DNA of 64,000 nt, from assembly GCA_023014335.1 (NCBI GenBank), contig JAECYW010000002.1, forward strand, positions 1,736,001 through 1,800,000. Direction: 5' to 3'. Positions 36,735 through 48,394 of the stretch are shown here, in pieces (the stretch's first letter is position 1; every line of letters starts with the position of its first letter). Source of the DNA: Galerina marginata. Its lineage: Eukaryota > Basidiomycota > Agaricomycetes > Agaricales > Galerinaceae. The notes beneath the pieces were generated by a model. That model was given only the letters and a program-made list of their open reading frames with translations. It did no database searches and had not been told where the DNA came from. The translations under genes were made by a program, and so were the position numbers.

Positions 36735-37799
36735 ATGCCCTCGCCGCCAATCGCGTTGTTTATGACAACGATCGCCTCTCAGCCCGCTTTGCGGCAACGT
36801 CAAGGTATTACCTGCTGCATCCTTGTCAACCTCGCAAACACGATGATCTTAAGGGGCCCTTTGCCTTAGAATATATATTCCGAATCTTGCAGGTCAAGAA
36901 GATACCATTTACAACGTATGACCTTGCTTCCGACGAAGACGCTAAACGCCTATGGAGAAGAAAGGCACCTCAAGGTGAATGACTATTGTTAGAGTGTCAG
37001 AATACAGCGGCTGACGCAGTGCAGACAAGCAGCAGATTCCTGGTATCCTTGTGGGAGGGAAATTTCCTGGTGTATGTCTCAGTCCTTTACCATCGAAGGA
37101 AGCTTATATTATCTCCATCGAAGACCTTCACTGATTTGTGAGTCCGCAAACAGCTTCACTTTTTGTGGCGTCTAAAAGTTATCTTCAACCAGTGAAGATG
37201 CTGTCGAACACGATGAACTGGATATCTTCCTCCGGCTGAAAGAGTCCTGGGACCCCGCCATTGACGAAGATAGGCCACCACCTCCAGTAAAGCCCGTCGG
37301 CATCCCTGGCGCGTCCTCGCCTTTACAGATGACCCCTGAGCACCTGAGGAGTAAGATGTTCGCTCCAACATCTTCTCCCTCGCCCTTGAAGGGTAAAATA
37401 GTCCCAGTCAACAGGAGGACGAACGAACTTGATATGGGGGATGAACTTAGCGGTTACGGGCTTCAAGGCGTAAAGGTTACGCAGGACGAGCTGCTTGACC
37501 TAATAGCGGAGTTAGGCTTGGGAGGAGATGAAGCCGGGGATTTGGCGAAAGGGTTGAGCGGTGCCACAAAGCCGCTTTCGACGTCCAAGGCAAAGAAAGC
37601 CAGTAAATCAGACGCAAGGCCGGAAGAATCGGTCCCCAAGAAAGATGACACTGTCGAGAAGAAGGAACTAGTGGCGGGAAAGACAGTTGATCCAGAGCCC
37701 CCCAAAGTCGAGGATAAAAAAGCTGGGACAGGCAACCCAGAGGCCACCAAAGCCGATGATAAAGTGGAAGATCCCAAGGTTGCCGCTGAGAAGCCTTAA
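36735..37799 (+). CDS. SH3BGR/glutaredoxin-like thioredoxin-fold protein with low-complexity tail
   Basis: Exons 36735-36804, 36870-36974, 37025-37071, 37124-37137 (14 nt) and 37193-37799; 280 residues. The first ~85 residues resemble the SH3-binding-glutamic-acid-rich/glutaredoxin fold: PIALFMTTIASQPALRQRQEY, VKKIPFTTYDLASDE, then QIPGILVGGKFPGTFTDFEDAVE with the cis-Pro-like IPG and the GG-F motif. No CxxC is present, so it is unlikely to be a redox enzyme. The C-terminal half is Lys/Glu/Pro-rich and probably disordered (SKAKKASKSDARPEES and similar). The 14-nt exon is needed to supply TFTDF in frame. The function of fungal members is not known. Confidence 0.72.
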
Positions 37800-37955
37800 A
37801 GTTGAGATCAACAAACTTATTGGTGGACCGGTGAGAGACGGACAAGATATCTACACAGGACAAACACATGTAATTTCGATGTACAACATATTACGTAGGG
37901 TATTATAGCAGGGTCGGATGGTTCTTTGCAGGTAACTGTTGAGGCAGGAGGAATG

Positions 37956-39175
37956 CTACTTCTCTCCTTCAGGAGAGCCTATAACAGGCTTTGAGGAGCG
38001 TCTTCGAAGGCCTCTTGTCAGGTCTTCATCTGTCACAGGAGGTAGATTTTCCACTGGAGCTTCCTTTTTAATCTGTTTGATAGCATGGGTCAAATTAAAG
38101 GCATGTATATTTAAGAGGAAATATATACTTACAGGTCTTTCTCTCGAGCCCTTCGACCGTCGCCTTCTCCGACTCTCCGCGGGTACTTGAGGTCCGGAAG
38201 GGGGATTCGGCGCTCTTCGTTTTGCGTCGGCCATAGCCTGAGATTCGTCGTTGTCCTCTTGTGGCGGTAAAAGGAGTGGCAGGACACAGGTTCCAAGAAT
38301 GGCAGACAAAATTGTTAAGAAAATTCCGGCTGATGCCAGAGCTGAGAACAGTGGGAACCGCATAGCTAGACCACTGGAATAAAGTGTGTAAATGTTCAAA
38401 GTCCATAATTCAACGTCGAAACTTACCGTATGCCATGAGGAACGGCTAGGCCTCGTAAAGAAGCGGCTATCACGTTTACTTCGCGTCCTTGACCCAGGCC
38501 CAATGTAGTCCATCCATCGCCTCGGCCAATTTGCACATTGGCAGCCAAATTCGACTTACTTGCTAAGAAAGATTCTATCAAAGGAACCTTTATATTAGCA
38601 CTAGTCGGGTTCCAAGAAAAGATACGCGGTCTGGGTGGTGGAATTATTGCCTGATTATTATCAACACTATATTTACAGAGCACGAGAAGAAGACGGCTCA
38701 CGGGTCTGCGGACATGAGCCAGTGTCCTGTTGCTCAGTGTAGATAAAGTCAGGCTAGCCATGAAGTTTCCGAGTAGAAGATTCGATTCGGTGTAAGGCAA
38801 GACGAGATCGACAGATATATCGTATCGCTGCTGAGGAACCAAGGTTGGAAGTGAAACGAACGCGTAGGGCGAAATGCCATCGCTGATTGGACGTACTTAT
38901 TAGAGAAAGAAACGCGAATCACGAAGAACACACCCATATTGGAGATATAGAGGAACCTGCCAGCTGACGGACAAACTCGACCAGACAACCCAGCCTGCAG
39001 CCACGGAAAGCAGGAGGACGAGGGGGATAAATAGCGAGCAGACAAGAGCAGGAACGAGTCTGGGAGCAAACGGGCGGATAGCAGAAAGAATTCCCAAGCA
39101 CAGCGCAATAAATATTTTGAACGGTGTAGCCACGATAGTCGCCAGTATGCCTGGTCTCTCGTCGCCGTCGGCCAT
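37956..39175 (-). CDS. Seipin (adipose-regulatory protein) homologue
   Basis: Exons 39175-38934, 38882-38702, 38650-38427, 38373-38133, 38072-37956; 334 residues. Membrane helix 1 (LVCSLFIPLVLLLSVAAGWV) is followed by the conserved lumenal beta-sandwich: VPLYLQYGDGISPYAFVSLP, YDISVDLVLPYTESNLLLGNFMASLTL and RPRIFSW. Membrane helix 2 (FPLFSALASAGIFLTILSAI) precedes a basic cytosolic tail. Seipin forms a ring in the ER membrane at lipid-droplet contact sites and controls droplet formation. The gene starts only 62 bp from the divergent 39238 gene, so the two must share promoter elements. Confidence 0.88.
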
Positions 39176-39237
39176 GTTGAAGTCGAAGGTTTAGGGGAGG
39201 TGTCCACACGTGATTCATTTCAGCCTTTGCTTTCGCC

Positions 39238-39882
39238 ATGTCTGACGCCAAGAGCCTCTTCGCTCTACCTCCACTTTCTCCTCGTCTTTCAGAGTACATA
39301 GCCTCTTTATCCGGCGCCGCCTCACTCAAACCAGTGTTCCCCGAAGTCAAGTCTTATTCAGATGCCGTCTATTTCAACTATTACCCCCTTGGACTCAGCA
39401 TCCTGTTCTCACCAAAGGGTGGCTACAAACCTTCTACAGGGCTCAAATTGGCCGATCTCAAGCACGACAGTCTGTCCTTAGACAGCATAATTCTTTACAA
39501 CGTGCCGAAGAAGTCCGAAGATCGCACCAAAGGCACATCTTCGCGTGCCGCTGAGCTGGCCTTTGCTACATATCCTATCTTTCCTATCCAGTTTACCATC
39601 GATGCTGCCGTCAAGGACAAGGATGGAAAGGAGGTATCACGCCCACCTAACCTTGAAATCCTCCTAGATACTTCGGGGAAAGATTTCGTCCAAGCATTGG
39701 GAGAGCCTGATCGAAAGGGGGGTGGAGCCGGACCTTCTTCTGGTTCCATCGGCATTTGGTGTGAATGGTCCAAGGATGGCATCATGGTTGAGTTTGGAGG
39801 AGATGAGGCGAAAGGACCCCAGGCTTGGGAGCGAGGCAAGGATGCTGTATGGAAAATCATAACCGTATTTCCTCCCACATAG
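39238..39882 (+). CDS. Small intronless protein of unknown function
   Basis: A single exon of 214 residues with no introns, unusual in this window. The protein looks globular: SLKPVFPEVKSYSDAVYFNYYPLGLSILF, then KADLKHDSLSLDSIILYN and a C-terminal GIMVEFGGDEAKGPQAWERG-type block followed by WKIITVFPP. I have seen similar short fungal proteins annotated only as hypothetical. No signal peptide, membrane segment or metal motif. Its tight divergent pairing with seipin hints at shared control but not at a function. Confidence 0.7.
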   Translation: MSDAKSLFALPPLSPRLSEYIASLSGAASLKPVFPEVKSYSDAVYFNYYPLGLSILFSPKGGYKPSTGLKLADLKHDSLSLDSIILYNVPKKSEDRTKGTSSRAAELAFATYPIFPIQFTIDAAVKDKDGKEVSRPPNLEILLDTSGKDFVQALGEPDRKGGGAGPSSGSIGIWCEWSKDGIMVEFGGDEAKGPQAWERGKDAVWKIITVFPPT

Positions 39883-40164
39883 CGAGAGGAATACAAGTTC
39901 ATCTGTACAGAATTAATATATTATGTTCTTGAAATTCTTTGCGTGTATTCGTGGCATATTTTTCCTCCTCCAGCACTTTGGAAGGGTTGCGACAGATTTG
40001 GCTACAGTAATTGTCTTATCTGATAAAGATTAATCGTGCTATACTTAGAACTAGTTGCCCACGGAGGTGACCGTGTGTCATCTCATCAGAGTCCTTCTTT
40101 CTTACGGTTACCCTCACCCGCGCCTACTCGTTATTGACCATTCGAGTCTGTGGCGCCATTGAGC

Positions 40165-42318
40165 ATGGACAGCTCAAGCAGCAATAGCAACGCCACTGCT
40201 GCATCCAGCTCGTCGCGGCTGTCAACAACCAAAACCTCTTCACCACCTGACCGGAATATATCCAAGCAAAATCTAGTCACGGTTGAGGATCGTCCATATG
40301 AGCTCGAAACTTTTTACGGAGAGCAAGTGGTCCCAAACACCCAACGACGGTCGTGGCTATCCAGAACCTCGCACGCTTTCGCCAGTCGCAACCCTCGCGC
40401 CCATGCATGGGCAATAAAGGTGGTTCTATACCTCAGAGGGCCTCGGCCAAAGGTCGACCTCACCCGTAGGTGGACGCAGTCTATTAAGGGATACCTTCTC
40501 ATTCACGAGATACTCTAGCCCCTTCGCCATTACTTGACGTAGACGTTCACGTAGCGGGACGACATATCGTGGCCCCGATAGAGTCCATGTTAATCAAAGC
40601 TACCCGACCGTTACGGTCGCCCTGGCTGTTCATGGTCCTTGTCGCTGCATACATCATAGGCTTTGCATTCTTCTCTCGAGCACAGTCATTCCTCACCCCT
40701 GCAGACTCTTTCATCGGTTGCACGTCAACTTATTGGCTAGCCAACAACGGATGTGGGCAGGACGGCAATGCGTGTGGACCCTTTGACAATTCCTCATTTG
40801 ACTTCCGTTGTCCGGCACAATGCGAGAACGTCATCTTGCAAAATCCGAGAACGATAGGGAACGAGCAAGTTGCTTTCAAGCCGTTGCTTGTAGGCGGAGG
40901 CGATGCAAATGGAACATATAGAGGTGACAGCTTTATCTGTTCTGCTGCCGTTCAAGCGTGCGTATCCACCCTATTTGTTCCTTGACCTTGTTGATTTAAA
41001 TCACATTATTAGAGGCGTCATTTCCGCCAAGAAAGGTGGCTGCGGGTCTCTTGATCTCCTTGGGAATTTTACGGACTTCCTTCCATTCTCTGCCCACGGG
41101 CTCTCGTCGCTCGGCTTTCCTACTGTCTTTCCTGTTTCCTTCCGTTTTCTTGCAAACACATCCCTCACTCATTGCACCGACTTGCGAGACGAAGCGCTCG
41201 CATTCAACATTCTCATCACATCCGCATTATTTATTCTTCTGCGACCAAAGCCAATCGTTTTGTACTGGTGCTTAGTTTGCATCGGGTTTTGGCACGTTGT
41301 CCTTTTCTCCCAGCCGCAAGGGCCACCACCGAAATTAGACGTCGCCTTCGGGACATTCCTTCCCGTCCTATTCATAGCTTACGCATTTTGGAGACTCGCT
41401 TTTAGATTTGTCCTGCCCGTTTTCCAGAACGCACCTCTCGAGGCATGCCTTCTCTACCTCAGTGGATATTGGGTTGGGGTGCTCAATAACCTCACCTTCG
41501 ACAAACTTCCTCTCAGCCGCCTTACATCATCTGACATAACCAAGAGGAACGGAGCAATCACGACGCTGGTAGTGATGTTGGTGATCATTACTGTGCTAGT
41601 AATAAATCAAATGCATATCATACGGAAGACTGGGTGGCTGCCATATTACGCAGGGTGGTACATAGCTGGCGGTCTTGTCACTCTGGTTATTGCGCTTCTG
41701 CCGGGGCTTTCCCTGCGCCTGCACCATTACATCGTGCCGATGATCGTCATTCCTGGGACAGCATTTCCGACTAGACTATCCGCGATCTACCAAGGTTTAC
41801 TTCTGGGTCTTTTCCTCAATGGAACTGCAGCGTTTGGATTTGCCTCTATCCTGCAAACCCCGGATGATGTAGGTTGTTCCTGCCATTTGACATTCCGTAT
41901 ACTGATGTTAAATTTAAAATCAAGCTTCGTCAAGACGCCCCTTTAGGCTCTGACCTACCAACCTGGTTAACAAATTCAACGAGTTACAATTCTAGCATTC
42001 CCTTTGCAAACCAGACCATCTTTTGGGACGCATTGATCACAGGCTGGGACGGATTTGCGCTTCTGGTAGATGACGTGCAGAGATACGCGGGGCCTGCCCT
42101 TAATTTCTCTTTGACATCACTAAACTCTAGCCTCCCTCACTTCTTCAGACTCGCGGTAAGGATTTTACTCCTGTTTCTATTCTGGAACTTAACTGACCGA
42201 AAACGGTATCTATTTCTATTTTTAGTATGCATCGATGGGTACAGCAGGCGACTTCACCATGGCCGCAACTCTATGGCCGAACGGCACCTGGGTGGACCCA
42301 CTTCCTGGACCTTCATAA
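40165..42318 (+). CDS. LCCL-domain polytopic membrane protein
   Basis: Exons 40165-40465, 40519-40957, 41013-41868, 41925-42155, 42226-42318; 639 residues. A Ser-rich N terminus and membrane helix (PWLFMVLVAAYIIGFAFFS) come before an LCCL domain: GCTSTYWLANNGCGQDGNACG, FDFRCPAQC, YRGDSFICSAAVQAGVISAK and KGGCGSLDL, with the expected cysteines. At least seven more hydrophobic segments follow. A lumenal or extracellular Asn-rich loop lies near the C terminus, ending in DFTMAATLWPNGTW. Fungal LCCL proteins are mostly uncharacterised; in animals the domain is a lectin-like module. The ATG at 40165 was chosen as the first methionine before the Ser-rich tract. Confidence 0.83.
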
Positions 42319-42504
42319 TTGACATCAGACATGTATTAGGAACATATTATTTAAATCATAAACTATAATGACAGAAAGGAGAAATGCAAAGAAGTGGCTC
42401 ATGAGGTCATTGGGTCATCTATGCGGTGCTTGACTCCCAAACTTTCGTCATAGGCTTTCAGTTTATAACGGTAGCAGACCGGATTTCGTTCTTTCATATT
42501 GACT

Positions 42505-43287
42505 ATGACTTCAAACGCACCTCTACCCCATGGATGGATCCAACAGACTGACACTGAGTCGGGTCAACCTTTCTATGTACATTCATGGAGTTCCTCCAGA
42601 TTGCCGCCACAGTTGCTAAATATGCTTCCAGGTCGATACCAAGGCTAATCCTCCGCGGTCCATTTGGACTCATCCGTATGAGGATCAAGAATATCTGAGA
42701 GAGCACCCCAATATAAAGGAGAAGGTCCGTGGCTCGAATAGTTTCGGCTCAGACGCCTCTCTGGCACACCGAATGCCAGAGCAGGGTCGTCGGCACTCAT
42801 TCAATGGGAAAAGCACAACGCCAGTCGGAGTCCCACCTCCTCCGCATAAAAAAGGTTTCTTGGGAAAGTTGGTAGACAAAATGGAAAAGCACAATGAGAA
42901 GAAGAAGCAGAAATCAGCCATTGTAAGTTGAGATGAATTGATTCAAACCAAAAGCTTGACGGAAAGCTTTAGATGCTGGAACAGCAAAGACAATGGCAAC
43001 AGCAGAGGCAACAGCAGATGAATAGTCAGGCTCTGTACGGACCGCCGCCAAATGCCTACCAGCCTTCGTACGGGGGGATGGCAGGGCGACGAGGGGGAAT
43101 GGGAATGGGTGGAATGGGAATGGGTGGAATGGGAATGGGACTCCCGCTCATGGGCGGGATGGCTGGAGGGTTGTTGCTGGGAGAGGCTATGAACAACGAT
43201 AACAATAACGGAGACTGGGGAGGAGGGAACGGCGGAGATTGGGGCGGAGACGGAGGTGGAGGTGATTGGGGAGGAGGAGGATTCTAA
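42505..43287 (+). CDS. WW-domain protein with Gly/Met-rich tail
   Basis: Exons 42505-42576, 42632-42922, 42973-43287; 225 residues. A WW domain fills residues about 6-40: LPHGWIQQTDTESGQPFYVD...SIWTHPYEDQEY. The first conserved residue is Trp12 and the second is in the SIWTHP motif. The middle is basic and polar (FLGKLVDKMEKHNEKKKQK). The C terminus starts with a Gln-rich run and continues as a GMGMGGMGMGGMGMG repeat and Asn/Gly/Trp-rich tail (GDWGGG repeats). WW domains bind Pro-rich ligands; the low-complexity tail suggests phase separation or membrane association. Similar short WW proteins are common in basidiomycetes, without a known role. Confidence 0.75.
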
Positions 43288-43360
43288 GTGCACCGTGAGA
43301 AATACGAAATCATCAGTAGACGCGCTTCATCTTGTGTAATTCCATCCATCTTCTCGGGAG

Positions 43361-46300
43361 ATGGCTCCCATGCTCCCATCGTCACTGAGCCCACACATAT
43401 GTGTTTTGACCTCGCCAGATCTCAGTGAGCTCTTGGAGAGGTCGGTGTTGCCGCCTCTCCATCATATTCTCCAATCATTCTCGCCTCTGCCTCAAGGTGT
43501 GATTCAATATGGCTTCCGTCATCGTTATTTTATTCAACACACCCTTGTTTACACAGTTACGACCAGAACGACATCGTTGGTGTCTGTACCACATACTTCA
43601 TTTGCCCTTCGCTTTTCAGACCTGCAAGATGTTGAGGAAGCATGTCGTGAAGACGACGAGCAGCGGGCTATTAGGACAATCGATTGGATGACTGCGCGTA
43701 TTAGCAAGCGGTGTGCAAAATGGGTACAAGATATGGAAACTGTTGGCGACCCGGAAGCAGTCCGAACGCCTTGGTGGGACGAACTTCGACGCTGTGCGGA
43801 GGGAGATTTTGTCCCTGCAAAGACCGAGGCTTGGAACCATCCTGTTGCCCGTGCGTCTCTGCTTTATCTTAGTGATTGACTGGTTTAACCATTGCTTCAG
43901 TTATACTCGCCGTATCTACCACAACGCCAAATCCTTTGCAGGCCATTACGGCTCTGCATTCACGAAATAACCAATTCCCTCCTTGGGTAGACACTAATAT
44001 CTTGCGATACACACTCATAATTCACCCAAAAAACTCTGCCCTCTCCGATGAAGAGTTTGTTCAATTATAGTCATTTCCAGGGACACTCAAACTTACAACC
44101 CCATTTCTTGCAGAGCAGTAGCGCTGTATAATGCCGTCAAGAAGCAATTTGGTCTCCACAGCTACCTACTTTCCCTGGAATTACCTAAATTCCCTCCGCC
44201 TCCTATCCCTGTCCCTGCTCTCATGCCGCGTCTACCGCCACCACCATCGCCTGAATCTCCCCCACACCACCACCCAACCACTCCGACGACCCCAAATATC
44301 CCTGGAAGTTCTTCAAATCCTGCTGTATTAAACACAGTTGAGGATGGAGGAAAAGGATATTCAGCAGACAGCGCGCTTTACTCGCGAGTTTGTCGTGATG
44401 AGCCTTGTACCGTGGATGGAAAAATGTGTCCTCGAATGGAACGAAAATGTAAGGGAATATTATGAGTCCTTGCATGTTACTAAAATACTTTTCGTGTTGA
44501 ATAGTTCTCCTCTACACGCCGTCTTCCATCCCGTCTTTTCTCCTCGACTCGTCGACTATTTGGTTCACAGGCACCGACACCAGTACCTACACCTTCTTCA
44601 TCCTCAGTCTCACTTCCAGGGCGGTCGGCACCTGCAGTTCTGAATGGCGGTCCTTCTCCTCCGTCCCAAACACGAAGGCTAGCTGAGTTCGCCACCATCT
44701 TGGGTGATTTAAAACTGGCTGTCTCTGTTTGGGAGGCTCTTCGCAAGGAAAGCAAAGGTGGCTCGGTATGTTTTATAAATTCTTCCACCTTGGAGTTTCT
44801 AACAATATCCGGTCCATTTGAAGGATATGCTCCCTTTGTTATTGACACCTTCGGCTACTCTCCCATTGCATGCACAAACCGCTTTAACAAGCATCCATCC
44901 GAATATGGCAGATCTACCACCACATGCACAGATTCGAGCACTCCTGTTTGCTGTTCGTTGGGAAGCTGGTATTGCGACACAAGACTTCTTGCACAATGCC
45001 TTGGAAGGAGAGCGATGGCTAGTTTGGGCTGCGAGCAATGTTCGTGATTTTACTTCTTGACACATTGTTTACTAGCTATAGGTCTAACGGTCTGAATTAA
45101 TTGAAGGCAGAAGAAGCGCCATCGGCCTTGTTATTAGCCCAGGCCGCCCTTCTGAGCACAAAGCGGAAAGCAAGGCGGAGAGCGGCTCTCTGGTATATCT
45201 CCGCAGCAAATAGACTGGAGAAATGTGGCATTGTGCGTTATCCTCATTTATACCAACCTGGTCGTCTCTAATACATGCCCGGATCACAGAAACCACTAAC
45301 TATGTATTTCTTGCGGAAAGCAGAAGACCTTTATTCCGTATCGCCACCCAAGGAATTGTCACCTTCATTTTGGGATTCTGAAGGCAAGTCACCCACAGTA
45401 GCGGAAGGTTTAGAAGATATCATTTCTGGTATCGCTCACCCTCTAGGTCACCTTTTTCTTATTAGTCATTCCACTTCAACTGACATGACTATCAGGTCGT
45501 CTCCTGTACACGACCGGTGATGTAGCTGGTGCTGTCAAATTGTTTCTAAGCGTCCTAAGAGGTGCCCCGGCGTTTGCATCAAATTCTGTTCTAGCTATCG
45601 GCGATGACACCACGAAATTACCCTCAAATGACAAACTTTATCTGGAGGACTTCCGTGTTGCATATACCGTGAGTGAACATCTATTTTGCCGCCTTTGGGA
45701 TTTTTAACGTTCTCTTAAGTACTGGAAATCGACAGAACCGGAAAAGCTATCCAATGCTGGTCTCCAATTACCCATTAAGCTTTGTGCTAGCAAGCAAACC
45801 CGGATCCGGTTTCCAGGGGATGATGCAAATGGTGATACAGACGTTTGGGCAAATCGACAAGAGGACTGGAATGCGTTTTGGCGGTCGCGAGGAGGCAAAG
45901 AAAGCGTTACGCCTGGAGGCAAGGTCAGCACGAACGGTATGGCTGACTTGTATGCCGAAGGCAAAACGCTTTAATTTTTTTCTAGAGCTCTTCTGGGTGG
46001 ATCTCATTATGCAGAACCCTTTGGACGCAGAGATCAGTCTGTCTAATGTGACCCTGATGGTGCAAGGACCAGATTCTTCTAATTCCAGCCCAGTTGAAGA
46101 CTTCATCGAGGTCGAGGTAATCGAGGAAGTTACGCTGGGTCCCAAAGAGTTGATTTCAGTAAGTGCCTCAAGGGTCTGTGCGTTTATATGTATACCTGAC
46201 AGATTCTTAGGTGCCAATATCGCTCAAATCAACGAGACCCGCGAAACTGAACATAACTCATGCTAAATACGATTTTTTGTCCCATCTGCCCATTCACGGA

Positions 46301-48285
46301 GTCCTTGCTATGTCGCGGTCGCCGGCTGCATGACACAGCCCAACAACGACAATATCCGACATACGCTCCTGACGATGTCATGAATGTCGAGGTCGTCCCG
46401 TCCGATTACAGGCTTCTCGTTAGCTACATCGAAGATGAGCGCTTGATCTTGTTGCAAGGGGAGAACAAATCGACAAGATTGTGGCTGACGAACGCAGGGT
46501 CAAGACCTATTGGTGAGGTATGGATGGTTACTGGGGCGGACGATGAGATTTGGCTGGGTCAAGACAGTGGTCTTGAGGACTGTGCGTATGGATATTTGGC
46601 AAACCTTTTTAGTCTCACCCCACATATTAGCCGCCTCAGAAACCGAAACTTTCCGGTCATCGAATTCGTTGAAGCGTCAGGAGCCCCATCGTCTCGCCCT
46701 GAAAGGCTCAACTCATTCGTCCGTGATTAATGCCGGGGAAAGTGTGGAGGTACCTGTTATTCTCCATGCTGAAACTATAGGACATCATGACCTCTGCCTT
46801 CTATTTGTCTTTCGAGAGGTAGTGTGATTCCTTAATCCATTTCTTCTACCTCTCGTTTTCTCATGTTGCCCATGCGCTAATAGGATGATACACATCCGTT
46901 CTATTCAACAACATTGGCAAGAACTTATGAGGTTCAGCCATTGTTTGATATATCGGTCACAGCGAAGCCATCGCAGTCACCAGATCATTCCTTCGTATTG
47001 GATGTAGATATAACGAACGTCTCGCGAGTGGCGTCGGTGGACATAACACAGCTTACTTGTGCGAGCCCTCAGTGGACCTGTAATGCGCTAACAGAAAAGA
47101 TATTGTGAGCAAATCTATATAGGCATACTTCATGACAGAAGAACTAAATTGCTATTAGTGGTATCATTGCACCTACACAATGTTGTCGCATTTTATTAGG
47201 AGCATCACGGTGGTCTGAAGGTTCCGGGTCCGAGGAAACCCTGGATTTTGTATCCAAGAAACTCAGTAATCTTTTGAAAGGAGGCGAGGTTGATACCCTT
47301 CCGCCTCCTCCGATCGACCTACAATGCAGTCACATTTCTCAGGTAAGCAAGTTTTGGGATCGTCTCGTAACTAAAGCCAATCTCGGGATAAACTAGGCTT
47401 CTAAGAAGTCAATACAAGGTGCTGCAATCATGAACTTCATACAGAGCGGGCGGCGGAAGTTTATGTCGCACAATATCACTCGCGTCCATTCCTACATCAC
47501 ACCCGCATCCCATCCTACCATTTTCCCCCTCTACAACCCTTCCGCCCTTGATTTGATCGTGTTATGGGAAATTCCCTCCCGAGCCATCTCGGGGCACCTC
47601 ACCGTCCATGGCATCACTCTCGGAGCCGGACATGCTAGACTAAATAATATTATCGAAGAAGCAGAGAGCGCAAAGGTGAAACGAAGTATGTATGCCGAAA
47701 CTCGAAGAGAGAATATGGAAGTACTGGATGCGATTCGAAATAGCGAATGGAATGCCGAGATGAACCCTGTGGTACTCTCCTTGAAGGATGTTGGCACAAA
47801 ACTACATGATTTCGCAAAAGGGTTAGCCTTCCTATAACCTGCTCATTATACACGATCTGAGGTTCTTGACACCCAGGCCTTGTCACGTCCGTCTGGACTT
47901 CCAATTGCGTAATCACTCTTTGGAACATGCAGCAAGATATATCCTTAGACTAAGTCCAAGCCAATCCTCTTTGTCTACGTGAGTATCCACTGGGCAAGCC
48001 TAGAAACAAATGTCGATTGATTACATTGTTCACAGAAACTCGCATCCTCCTCCATACCTTGGTCGTATAACATTCCGTGGAACAATTTCACCGTCAGAAA
48101 CAACTGCAATTCATCCAAAGCTCTGGGTCACTAGGCCCGGGGCATATGGCTTAGGGGGGTGGACATTGGAGACAGAGATCTGCAGTCCTACAGGTCAAGC
48201 CATAAAATCACGACGCTATTTACAGGGACCTTCTCTCAGCGAAGAAGGGGCTTGCATAGTTGTCTGTAATTCACGGACTTCTTGA
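43361..48285 (+). CDS. TRS85: TRAPP complex subunit Trs85/TRAPPC8, with two apparent frameshifts
   Basis: Eighteen exons: 43361-43496, 43557-43850, 43901-44054, 44114-44448, 44505-44765, 44824-45039, 45107-45232, 45290-45446, 45496-45668, 45720-45936, 45986-46158, 46211-46581, 46631-46818, 46884-47104, 47159-47342, 47397-47821, 47877-47978, 48036-48285; about 1326 residues. Landmarks include TARFTREFVVMSLVPWMEKCVLEWNE, SSTRRLPSRLFSSTRRLFG, YISAANRLEKCGIKPLTMYFL and CRGRRLHDT. Trs85 directs TRAPPIII to autophagy and Golgi membranes as part of the Ypt1 exchange factor. One extra base near 44338-44339 and one near 46293-46294 break the frame in conserved stretches. The first could also be hidden by a 127-nt intron with a weak donor at 44211, removing a Pro-rich linker. 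Confidence 0.87.
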
Positions 48286-48394
48286 ATAGATGGTATATAC
48301 AGCTGTCCAGAATATATACAAGAAGCAGTATGTAAGTAGACACTTAGAGATAGTAGAGATTTCCATCATCGGTGGGATTGTACGCTAAAATGCT

